Shown: piece after piece, positions 1 to 6,463 of the stretch | How the letters are laid out: the number at the start of each line of letters is the position of its first letter | Position numbering within the stretch: position 1 is the first letter of the stretch | Program-made: the position numbers and the translations under genes | The notes under the pieces: generated by a model | What the model saw: the letters and a program-made list of their open reading frames with translations, nothing else | What the model was told of the DNA's origin: nothing | Database searches by the model: none | NCBI GenBank assembly: GCA_027624995.1 | Contig: JAQBTI010000026.1 | Span: forward strand, 1 to 14,198 | Direction: 5' to 3' | DNA: 14,198 nt | Source of the DNA: Chloroflexota bacterium | GTDB lineage: Bacteria; Chloroflexota; Dehalococcoidia; Lucifugimonadales; CATQGZ01

Positions 1-1
1 C

Positions 2-649
2 TGGGGGATCACGGAGGGGAACCCGGTACACGACGCCATCCGACAGATCGCCCGGCAGACGGGCGTGGACTTCGCCCTGGACGTGACCATCAACCGCGAC
101 CACCAGATTACCAGCGCCTACGCCGGCGAACTCTTCGCCGAGCATGAGGCCTCGGTGGCGGTGGCAAGACGGTCCGCCATGCGGGGAGTCTCGCGACCGT
201 TCGATATCGTGGTGACGACCAACAGCGGCTATCCCCTGGACCTGAACCTGTACCAGGCGGTGAAGGGGATGTCAGCGGCCGCGCAGGTGGTCCGGGACGG
301 CGGCTCAATCATCTGCGCGGCGGAGTGCTCGGACGGCATCCCCGACCACGGCGAGTACGGGAAGATACTGTCGGAGTCGGATGGCCCTGAAGAGCTATCG
401 CGGTTGATCAGGTCGCCGGGATACAGCCGACACGACCAGTGGCAGGTCCAGCTACAGGCCGAGATCCAGCTACGGGCCGACGTGTACCTGAAGTCGGGCT
501 ACCTGACGGAGTCGCAGGTACGCGGCGCGCACCTGGAGCCCATAGAGGACGTAGCATCGAAGGTATCGGAGCTGGTGGAGTCGTACGGGCGGGAATCGCG
601 AATCTGCGTGCTGCCCCAGGGGCCTCAGACTATTCCGTATTTGACGTAG
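2..649 (+). CDS. larA: LarA-family nickel-dependent racemase/epimerase, C-terminal part (5' end outside window)
   Basis: The open frame enters from the left edge and ends at TAG 647-649, giving about 215 residues, roughly the C-terminal half of a ~420-residue LarA protein. An internal GTG at 65 is not the true start, because the family-like sequence GNPVHDAIRQIARQTGVDF continues upstream of it. LarA enzymes use a covalently bound nickel-pincer nucleotide (NPN) to move hydride on 2-hydroxy acids such as lactate. The segment SGYPLDLNLYQAVKGM carries the Tyr-Gln...Lys cluster that matches Y294/Q295/K298 of Lactobacillus LarA (from memory), and DQWQ matches the region of W358. The nickel-ligand His/Lys residues lie in the missing N-terminal half. 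The substrate cannot be told, since the family is broad. larC, for cofactor synthesis, is 6 kb away on the other strand. Confidence 0.85.
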   Translation, partial: WGITEGNPVHDAIRQIARQTGVDFALDVTINRDHQITSAYAGELFAEHEASVAVARRSAMRGVSRPFDIVVTTNSGYPLDLNLYQAVKGMSAAAQVVRDGGSIICAAECSDGIPDHGEYGKILSESDGPEELSRLIRSPGYSRHDQWQVQLQAEIQLRADVYLKSGYLTESQVRGAHLEPIEDVASKVSELVESYGRESRICVLPQGPQTIPYLT

Positions 650-690
650 GCTCGGTTGCCGCCGACGTGTGTTATTCCGAAAGAGACGAG

Positions 691-720
691 CGACGGAGGA
701 ATCTAGAGCCGTCGTCTTTA
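691..720 (+). terminator. possible weak terminator after larA
   Basis: A 6-bp stem (CGACGG 691-696 with CCGTCG 709-714) is followed on the plus strand by TCTTTA, about 40 bases past the larA stop. The stem is short and the T tract poor, so this is a weak call. It sits between two convergent genes, where a terminator is expected. Confidence 0.25.
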
Positions 721-730
721 CGAAGGGTGA

Positions 731-979
731 TCACGTGGCGGTCGGCCCGCTGGGGACTCTTCCCTGCTCAGTGCAGGTGGCGCAGACGTAGCTGTCGCCC
801 TGGAACAGGGCGACAGCCCGTGCCACGTTGCGATTCCGTCCGCAGTTGCTGCAGGTGACGGCTTCCAGAGGGGTGTTCCCGGGGCGACTCGGCTCGTTGC
901 CAGTACCCCGGAAACCCTTGTAGTCGGGGTCGAGGCGCTTCATAGCCTCGACCCGCTCGCGGTCTTTGCGACGACTCAC
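731..979 (-). CDS. small zinc-ribbon protein of unknown function (82 aa)
   Basis: I do not recognise a named family. The frame reads from GTG at 979, preceded by GGAG eight bases upstream, to TGA at 731. The N-terminal third is basic and charged (MSRRKDRERVEAMKRLDPDY). A Gly/Pro/Asn-rich linker follows, and the C-terminal half has two Cys pairs, C43-x2-C46 (CSNCGR) and C66-x2-C69 (CATC), 19 residues apart. This is a typical four-Cys zinc-ribbon layout. The open frame continues upstream to 1114, but that part is translation of a dispersed hairpin repeat and should not be included. It lies downstream of rplL on the same strand, across about 180 bases holding two hairpins, so it probably has its own transcript. 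A nucleic-acid or ribosome-related role is possible but only inferred from the neighbours. Confidence 0.65.
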   Translation of the reverse strand: MSRRKDRERVEAMKRLDPDYKGFRGTGNEPSRPGNTPLEAVTCSNCGRNRNVARAVALFQGDSYVCATCTEQGRVPSGPTAT

Positions 980-1052
980 GATTCCGACTCCAGCGGAAGA
1001 CTCAGGGACAAGGAATCTTGCAACAAGAAGTACCGTGTAACGTGAACTGTCC

Positions 1053-1110
1053 TTCGACAGGCTCAGGACGAACGGTGAATTGACGCTGCGTTCGTGGTGA
1101 GCCTGTCGAA
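1053..1110. repeat. dispersed hairpin (REP/MITE-like) repeat, TTCGACAGGCTCA family
   Basis: Two 22-base arms (1053-1074 and 1089-1110) are inverted copies differing only at a GG/CC pair in the middle, with a 14-base loop. The arm core TTCGACAGGCTCA...ACGAACG is a sequence I recognise as a very common intergenic repeat in many bacteria. Its translations (VLSLSKD, MVRQAHHE) turn up as spurious protein starts. It lies between the zinc-ribbon gene and rplL and extends the zinc-ribbon open frame artificially. Confidence 0.75.
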
Positions 1111-1114
1111 CCAC

Positions 1115-1144
1115 GGCTTCGCATTGCGGCCTTAGTGCGAAGCC
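1115..1144 (-). terminator. hairpin just after rplL, possible operon end
   Basis: A perfect 9-bp stem (GGCTTCGCA 1115-1123 with TGCGAAGCC 1136-1144) with a 12-base loop begins 12 bases after the rplL stop. No T tract follows on the minus strand. It could be a weak terminator, a 3'-end stabilising structure, or part of the adjoining repeat. Confidence 0.35.
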
Positions 1145-1156
1145 GATCCGAGACGA

Positions 1157-1540
1157 CTACTGGACGGTTACCGTGGCGCCTGCGGCCTCCAGCTTCGTTT
1201 TTACCTCGTCGGCGTCGGCCTTGCCAACGCCTTCTTTGACGTTGGTCGGGGCGGCCTCGACCAACTCCTTGGCTTCCTTGAGGCCCAGGGTCGTGACCTC
1301 GCGGACCGCCTTGATCACATTGATCTTGTTGGGGCCAATTTCGTTGAGGACTACGGTGAATTCCGTCTGCTCCTCCACTTCATCCGCCGCCTCGACGCCC
1401 GCCGCGGGTCCGGCAGCCATCGCCACGGGGGCGGCGGCGCTTACGCCGAACTCCTCCTCAAGCGACTTCACCAGCTCGGCCACGTCCATTATGGACAGTC
1501 CTTTGATGCCTTCCAGGATTTCATCTTTCGTCATGGTCAT
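1157..1540 (-). CDS. rplL: 50S ribosomal protein bL12 (L7/L12)
   Basis: 127 residues, the usual length. It forms the flexible stalk dimers that recruit and stimulate translational GTPases such as the EF-Tu encoded in this operon. The N-terminal dimerisation segment (TKDEILEGIKGLSIMDVAELVKSLEEEF in pattern) is followed by an Ala/Gly/Pro hinge around residues 35-55 (AAAPVAMAAGPAAG). The conserved globular C-terminal domain then begins, with EFTVVLNEIGPNKINVIKAV and GLKEAKELVEAAP. The start is ATG 1540, with AAGGAGGG ten bases upstream. A TTG at 1549 is too close to that ribosome site, and an in-frame ATG at 1534 is a second option. It follows rplJ by about 50 bases. Last gene of the tuf-rplL operon. 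Confidence 0.97.
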   Translation of the reverse strand: MTMTKDEILEGIKGLSIMDVAELVKSLEEEFGVSAAAPVAMAAGPAAGVEAADEVEEQTEFTVVLNEIGPNKINVIKAVREVTTLGLKEAKELVEAAPTNVKEGVGKADADEVKTKLEAAGATVTVQ

Positions 1541-1591
1541 CGGTATCAACCCTCCTTCGCCAAATGTTCGTCCCTACTCGTTACCCGTGTC

Positions 1592-2368
1592 TTATGACTT
1601 GGTCTCTTCTTCCGAATCTGTTGTCGATTCTTCTGTCGAAGCTTCCGCATCTTCGGCGGTTGCCTCGACGGGCTCGGCTTCCGCAGATGCCTCCTCCGAT
1701 GCCGGAGTCTGCTTCTCGGGCTCTTCTGTGGGGGCGCTGTCTTCCGCCGGGACTTCCTCTGTGGCCTCGTCTGTTACGAGGTCCTCGGTCACCGGCTGTT
1801 GTGAGGGCGCCTCTTCCGCCGTCGTCTCCGCTTCCACCGAGGCTTCGGCTTGCGGCATCGATTCGGCGTGGCGCCGAAGCACTCGGGCCAGGCCTGCGAT
1901 AGGGGCGCTCAGGACATAAACGAGTCCCGTCATCGGGGCGTTGAGCTGGCGAAGCAGTCGGGCCAGCAGCTGTTCCTTGGACGGTAGGGCGGCCAGGGCC
2001 GCGATGTTTTGAGCGGTAAGGACTCTCTCGCCCATCACGCCACCGCGGACCTTGAGGACCGAGCGGTTCACCCTTACGAAATCGGTCAGCACCTTAGCCG
2101 CCACCAGTGGATCGTCATAGCCGAAGGCAAGTGCCGTGGGCCCTTCGACAATCTGCTTGACATCTGGCTTAGTGGAGCCATCCGCGGCGAGGAGCGCCAA
2201 GGTGTTCTTGATTACACGATACTCGATGCCGCTAGCGCGCAGCGCCTTCCTGAGCGAGGTCATATCCGCGACGCTCAGTCCGGTATAGTCGGTGGAGATG
2301 GCGATGGTGCAACGATCGATCCAGTCACGGATCGCGTCTACCCTATCCAGATTCTGTTGAGTCGGCAA
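1592..2368 (-). CDS. rplJ: 50S ribosomal protein uL10 with long acidic C-terminal extension
   Basis: 258 residues, against the usual ~165-180 for bacterial L10. Residues 1-168 are a normal L10. The N-terminal globular domain binds 23S rRNA with L11 (STDYTGLSVADMTSLRKALR, then YRVIKNTLALLA). The C-terminal helix around 132-166 (KEQLLARLLRQLNAPM...) anchors L7/L12 dimers. Residues ~172-258 are a low-complexity tail rich in Glu, Ala, Thr, Ser and Pro, with about 30 acidic residues, two Lys and no Arg. The tail shares one frame with the core, so it is a true extension, not a frameshift artefact. The start is TTG 2368, chosen because an extended Shine-Dalgarno lies just before it and no ATG is available. 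Expression is probably controlled by the L10 leader and attenuator directly upstream. Confidence 0.95.
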   Translation of the reverse strand: MPTQQNLDRVDAIRDWIDRCTIAISTDYTGLSVADMTSLRKALRASGIEYRVIKNTLALLAADGSTKPDVKQIVEGPTALAFGYDDPLVAAKVLTDFVRVNRSVLKVRGGVMGERVLTAQNIAALAALPSKEQLLARLLRQLNAPMTGLVYVLSAPIAGLARVLRRHAESMPQAEASVEAETTAEEAPSQQPVTEDLVTDEATEEVPAEDSAPTEEPEKQTPASEEASAEAEPVEATAEDAEASTEESTTDSEEETKS

Positions 2369-2369
2369 A

Positions 2370-2379
2370 GATCACCTCA
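2370..2379 (-). promoter_or_regulatory. extended Shine-Dalgarno of rplJ that sets its TTG start
   Basis: On the minus strand this reads TGAGGTGATC, a near-complete complement to the conserved 16S rRNA 3' end (GAUCACCUCC). The GAGG core is six bases from TTG 2368. It begins at the last T of the attenuator T tract, so termination and ribosome loading share the same stretch. The unusually strong site may make up for the TTG start. Confidence 0.8.
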
Positions 2380-2408
2380 AAAAAAAGCCCTGAGCCGCAA
2401 CTCAGGGC
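2379..2408 (-). terminator. intrinsic attenuator in the rplJ leader
   Basis: A perfect 8-bp stem (GCCCTGAG/CTCAGGGC) with a 6-base loop is followed on the minus strand by eight T. It lies inside the operon, just before rplJ, so it is an attenuator and not an operon end. This fits the known pattern of L10-leader control, in which L10 bound to L7/L12 limits rplJL expression. Confidence 0.9.
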
Positions 2409-2494
2409 GAGACAAACTATCTGCTCGGTCTCTTACCTCGGTGGGCTGGCCTTTTAATCCGCTGGTGCGGAGCCCACTGTCTGCGGCGCGGTCT
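2409..2494 (-). promoter_or_regulatory. ribosomal protein L10 leader RNA
   Basis: The rplA-rplJ gap (the leader may begin inside the rplA end) folds as expected for an L10 leader. A 7-bp stem (GTGGGCT at 2477-2471 with AGCCCAC at 2447-2441) encloses a small CCGC-ACCA-GCGG hairpin. It is flanked by GCAGACAG on the 5' side and CCGAGGT on the 3' side, which I recognise as the conserved binding motif of this family. A lower stem GAGAC/GTCTC (2432-2428 with 2413-2409) abuts the attenuator hairpin. The segment AGAGACCG occurs twice, at 2496-2489 and 2433-2426, so either copy could pair with the single GTCTC. Confidence 0.8.
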
Positions 2495-3208
2495 CTATTC
2501 TACCTTAAGCTCGACCGTGCTGGCAACGTTCATCGGGATGCTGGGACCCATGGTCGTGGAAAGGTAAGCAGACCGGATGTACTGCCCTTTGATGCTACTC
2601 GGCCTCGCCCTGACGATATTTTCGACAACCGCTGTTAGGTTGTCCAGCAGTTGCTGGTCCTCGAAGCTGGCCTTGCCAATGGGAACATGGATCAGGGCGG
2701 TCCGGTCCAAGCGGAACTCGATCCTACCCTTCTTGGCCTCGTCGATGGCCCCGGCGATAGCGGCCGGCTGGACCACAGTTCCGGCTCTGGGATTCGGCAT
2801 TAGACCGCGTCTCCCGAGAATCGGCCCGAGTTTGCCTACCTTGCCCATCATGTCCGGTGTCGCGATAGATACGTCGAAGTCGACCCAGCCGCCCTGGACT
2901 TTTTGGATCAGATCGTCGCCGCCGACGAAATCCGCTCCGGCTTTTTCCGCCGCGGAGACTGCCTCGCCTTGAGTGAACACCGCCACCCGGACCTGCTTGC
3001 CTACGCCGTGGGGCAAGACCGTGACGCCCCGGACCATCTGCTCGGAGTGCCTGGGATCTGCGCCTGTCTTCATATGCAACTCGACCGTCTCGTCGAACTT
3101 CGCCGTCGCGGTCTGTTTGGCCAGGGCCACCGCATCTCGCGGCTCGTACTCACGGTCCTCCACGACGAGCGCCTGAGCGGTAGCGTACCTGGTGCCTCGT
3201 TTTACCAT
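2495..3208 (-). CDS. rplA: 50S ribosomal protein uL1
   Basis: 237 residues, normal length. L1 forms the mobile stalk beside the E site and in many bacteria also represses its own operon by binding mRNA. Clear family segments are FDETVELHMKTGADPRHSEQ near the N-terminus, GVTVLPHGVGKQVRVAVF, GADFVGGDDLIQK, and ATPDMMGKVGKLGPILGRRGLMPNP around residues 117-141. The C-terminal SIKGQYIRSAYLSTTMGPSI closes domain I. The start is ATG at 3208, 16 bases after the rplK stop. The gene overlaps the beginning of the L10 leader at its stop codon. Confidence 0.97.
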   Translation of the reverse strand: MVKRGTRYATAQALVVEDREYEPRDAVALAKQTATAKFDETVELHMKTGADPRHSEQMVRGVTVLPHGVGKQVRVAVFTQGEAVSAAEKAGADFVGGDDLIQKVQGGWVDFDVSIATPDMMGKVGKLGPILGRRGLMPNPRAGTVVQPAAIAGAIDEAKKGRIEFRLDRTALIHVPIGKASFEDQQLLDNLTAVVENIVRARPSSIKGQYIRSAYLSTTMGPSIPMNVASTVELKVE

Positions 3209-3224
3209 ATCTGAGTAGCCTCTG

Positions 3225-3650
3225 CTATTTGTCTACCGTAATACCCATGCTGCGCGCCGTGCCTTCGACGATGCGCATCGCGGCATCAATGTCCGCTGCG
3301 TTGAGATCCTGCATCTTGGTCTCGGCGATCTCCCGAATCCTTGCCTGGGGCACTCGGCCGACCTTCTCGGCCCTGGGATTGCCGCTGCCCTTTTTGACGC
3401 CAGCTGCCTTCCTGAGAAGTTCCGAGGCCGGAGGGCTCTTGATGATGAACGAGAACGACCGGTCTTCAAAGACCGTAAGCTCCGCGGGGATGATAGTCCC
3501 GGTCTGTGAGGCCGTGCGCTCGTTGTAGTCCTTGACGAACGCCATGATGTTGACGCCGTACTGACCTAGGGCAGGACCTACGGGCCATGCGGGCGTGGCC
3601 CGTCCGCCTTCAATCTGAAGCTTCAGTTTGGCGAGTACTTTTTTCGCCAT
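3225..3650 (-). CDS. rplK: 50S ribosomal protein uL11
   Basis: 141 residues, standard length. L11 binds the GTPase-associated centre of 23S rRNA together with L10 and is needed for RelA-type sensing and factor turnover. The N-terminal domain has the proline loop ATPAWPVGPALGQYGVNIM. The usual form is PAPPVGPALGQ, so residue 22, normally Pro, is Trp here (codon TGG). That loop is where thiopeptides such as thiostrepton bind. The C-terminal RNA-binding domain has KSPPASELLRKAAGVKKGSG and a terminal IVEGTARSMGI. The gene starts 15 bases after nusG, and no separate promoter is seen. Confidence 0.97.
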   Translation of the reverse strand: MAKKVLAKLKLQIEGGRATPAWPVGPALGQYGVNIMAFVKDYNERTASQTGTIIPAELTVFEDRSFSFIIKSPPASELLRKAAGVKKGSGNPRAEKVGRVPQARIREIAETKMQDLNAADIDAAMRIVEGTARSMGITVDK

Positions 3651-3665
3651 TTATCGCCTTTCCGT

Positions 3666-4220
3666 CTACGCTCTTTCGACCTGGAGGAAGTCCAACTCGA
3701 CCGGCGTCTCTCTTCCAAAGAATGATACGAGGACTCTCAGCTTGGCCCTGTCCGGATAGAGCTCATCGACGTAGCCCATGAAATCCACGAACGGGCCGTC
3801 AGTAATTCGGATGTTCTGTCCCACCGTGAAGCCGACTCGGACTCTGGGCTCGTCCGACTCGATTCTCTTCAGAATCGCATCGACCTCGTGCTGCTCCAGC
3901 GGAACCGGCTTCGGCCGTGCGTCGGTCTCGTCTTCCGCAGAAACGAACGCGGTCACGCCCGGCGTGTTGCGGACGACGTACCAACTCTCATCATCCATCT
4001 TCATCTGCACCAGCAGGTAGCCCGGGAAAACTTTGCGAGGTACGGATTTTCGTCGCCCGCCCTTGATCTCCACCTCGTCCTCGGTGGGGATGACCACCTT
4101 AAGGATCTTGTGCTCTACGTCCATGGTGGCCACGCGCAGCTCTAGGTTCTGCTTGACGCGCTCTTCTTGGCCCGAGTATGCGTGGACGATGTACCAACGC
4201 ACTTCTGTTTCAGTAGTCAT
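3666..4220 (-). CDS. nusG: transcription termination/antitermination factor NusG
   Basis: 184 residues, normal length. It binds the RNA polymerase clamp through an N-terminal NGN domain (WYIVHAYSGQEERVKQNLE, then KVFPGYLLVQMKMDDESWYVVRNTPGVTAFV, residues ~8-110). A C-terminal KOW domain (about 130-182) couples to ribosomal protein S10 or Rho and includes GPFVDFMGYVDELYPDRAKLRV and SFFGRETPVELDFLQVE. No extra domain insertion between NGN and KOW is apparent. ATG 4220 starts 2 bases after the secE stop, so the two are translationally coupled, as is usual for secE-nusG pairs. Confidence 0.97.
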   Translation of the reverse strand: MTTETEVRWYIVHAYSGQEERVKQNLELRVATMDVEHKILKVVIPTEDEVEIKGGRRKSVPRKVFPGYLLVQMKMDDESWYVVRNTPGVTAFVSAEDETDARPKPVPLEQHEVDAILKRIESDEPRVRVGFTVGQNIRITDGPFVDFMGYVDELYPDRAKLRVLVSFFGRETPVELDFLQVERA

Positions 4221-4222
4221 TT

Positions 4223-4456
4223 CTAACCTAGGACTCGCTCGAAGATCCTGGCGAACGCGATATCGACGACGCCCAGGAAGGCCCCGATGACGGCGGAGAC
4301 AGCGATGACCATGAGCGTCAGCCTCAGTGTCTCCTCACGAGTCGGCCAGGTGACTCTTCGTAGCTCGGCGACGGTCTCGCCGACAACCCGGAAGCTCAAT
4401 CGTTTACGGGCCGCATCCGGACTCAACCTGCGGGGGACGCCCTGGCTCCTAGCCAT
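4223..4456 (-). CDS. secE: preprotein translocase subunit SecE
   Basis: 77 residues, the short single-span form typical of most bacteria outside Enterobacteria. The cytosolic amphipathic segment has the conserved VAELRRVTWPTREET motif (residues ~29-43). One membrane helix follows, about 45-67 (TLMVIAVSAVIGAFLGVVDIA). It clamps SecY in the protein-export channel. It starts 6 bases after rpmG and ends 2 bases before nusG, within one operon. The extreme N-terminus is basic and variable, as usual. Confidence 0.95.
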   Translation of the reverse strand: MARSQGVPRRLSPDAARKRLSFRVVGETVAELRRVTWPTREETLRLTLMVIAVSAVIGAFLGVVDIAFARIFERVLG

Positions 4457-4462
4457 ATCTGC

Positions 4463-4630
4463 CTACCTGACCTCTCGATGCAATGTATGGATCCTACACC
4501 TTGGGCAATACTTCTTCAGTTCGATCCGCTGCGGGTCGTTGCGGCGGCTCTTGTTCGTATTATACGTGCGCTCTTTACACTCCGGGCAGGCCAGAGTCGC
4601 GAGAATTCGGTTGTCCCCTCTTCGTGCCAT
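4463..4630 (-). CDS. rpmG: 50S ribosomal protein bL33 (zinc-binding form)
   Basis: 55 residues read from ATG 4630 to TAG 4463-4465. The sequence begins MARRGDNRILATLACPEC and includes the family stretch TYNTNKSRRNDPQRIELKKYCPRC. Two Cys pairs, C15/C18 and C42/C45, mark the zinc-binding (C+) version of L33. It sits 12 bases after tuf and 6 before secE, the common tuf-rpmG-secE-nusG order. The small size makes it easy to miss, but the family match is clear. A zinc-independent paralogue, if any, is not in this window. Confidence 0.95.
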   Translation of the reverse strand: MARRGDNRILATLACPECKERTYNTNKSRRNDPQRIELKKYCPRCRIHTLHREVR

Positions 4631-4642
4631 TCTGGACCGTGC

Positions 4643-5842
<1,200 letters not shown>

Positions 5843-5861
5843 TGCCTCTCCTCCAGATATT

Positions 5862-5937
5862 TGGAGCCCACAAGCAGACTCGAACTGCTGACCTCGTTCT
5901 TACCAAGAACGTGCTCTACCTACTGAGCTATGTGGGC
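5862..5937 (-). tRNA. tRNA-Thr (anticodon GGU), CCA encoded
   Basis: On the minus strand a complete cloverleaf begins with acceptor GCCCACA. It has D-arm AGCTCAGTAGGTAGAGC, anticodon stem CGTTC/GAACG with loop TTGGTAA (anticodon GGT), variable AGGTC, T-arm GCAGTTCGAGTCTGC, acceptor TGTGGGC, discriminator T and an encoded CCA. It reads ACC and ACU codons. Third tRNA in the leader of the tuf operon. Confidence 0.96.
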
Positions 5938-5980
5938 TCGAGTCTGCTCGCCGCTTCCTATTATTTACGCTGCACTTTGT

Positions 5981-6068
5981 TGGTGGAGGGGGTAGGATTC
6001 GAACCTACGTAGCCCTTCCGGGCGCCAGATTTACAGTCTGGTGGTATTAACCACTCACCCACCCCTCC
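5981..6068 (-). tRNA. tRNA-Tyr (anticodon GUA), CCA encoded
   Basis: Class II tRNA with a long variable arm. Acceptor GGAGGGG pairs with CCCCTCC. The anticodon stem CCAGA/TCTGG holds loop CTGTAAA (anticodon GTA). The variable arm is GCGCCCGGAAGGGCTAC-like, and the T-arm is TAGGTTCGAATCCTA. Discriminator A and CCA are encoded. It lies 43 bases before tRNA-Thr(GGU) in the same leader. Confidence 0.96.
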
Positions 6069-6171
6069 GTGAGCCCGACTAAGTTTAGCACAGCCGGTGT
6101 GGCCAATCCAACGGTTCCGGGCGGACGTGCACCGCACTATACGCTGGCTGAGAGCGATTCGGGGGAGCGAT

Positions 6172-6244
6172 AGCCCCAGAGGGGACTCGAACCCACTAAC
6201 CTGCCGATTACAAATCGGCTGCGCTGCCGTTGCGCCACTGGGGC
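6172..6244 (-). tRNA. tRNA-Thr (anticodon UGU), CCA not encoded, T stem bulged
   Basis: Acceptor GCCCCAG/CTGGGGC, D-stem GCGC/GCGC with loop AACGGCA, anticodon stem GCCGA/TCGGC with loop TTTGTAA (anticodon TGT), and discriminator T. The T stem reads AGTGGG against CCCCT, which pairs fully only if one T is bulged out. The bases after the discriminator are ATC, so CCA must be added after transcription, unlike the two tRNAs that follow. It reads ACA (and probably ACG). First tRNA of the operon. Confidence 0.9.
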
Positions 6245-6315
6245 ATTTGCCGCCCCCACCCCATTTGCATCGACTACATTCGGTCCAATACGACGGGGGT
6301 GTTGGCTCTCAACAC

Positions 6316-6352
6316 AAAAACAGGCTAGCAGCCCTATGGCTAAGCACTAGCC
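6316..6352 (-). terminator. terminator-like hairpin just after the tRNA/tuf promoter
   Basis: On the minus strand GGCTAG (6352-6347) pairs with CTAGCC (6328-6323), with an inner AGCC-ATA-GGGCT hairpin, followed by TGTTTTT. It begins about ten bases after the predicted start of the operon transcript. A second 6-bp hairpin (GTGTTG/CAACAC, 6299-6315) follows at once. It may attenuate the operon, end larC read-through, or both. Confidence 0.6.
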
Positions 6353-6367
6353 CGCTTTCCGGTAATC

Positions 6368-6396
6368 ATTCTACCGCTTTGGCGAGAAGGGGTCAA
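6368..6396 (-). promoter_or_regulatory. sigma70-type promoter of the tRNA-tuf-rplL operon
   Basis: On the minus strand TTGACC (6396-6391), a 17-base spacer and TAGAAT (6373-6368) match the housekeeping consensus well. Transcription would start near 6361, about 117 bases before tRNA-Thr(UGU). It lies about 70 bases past the larC stop. Confidence 0.75.
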
Positions 6397-6463
6397 GATA
6401 TGTGAGGGGACCTCCACGGCGGGGTCGCACGTAGGGACTCGCGCCCAGCCAGCAAGTCCAAGT

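Noticed and set aside
439..858. 139-residue plus-strand ORF across the larA end
   Set aside because: It overlaps larA in another frame and the zinc-ribbon gene on the opposite strand; Arg/Gly-rich shadow with no family features.
980..1114. N-terminal extension of the zinc-ribbon frame
   Set aside because: It translates the dispersed hairpin repeat, and the GTG at 979 has a proper ribosome site.
1541..1549. TTG start for rplL
   Set aside because: It is only about one base from the GGAGGG ribosome site; ATG 1540 has correct spacing and family fit.
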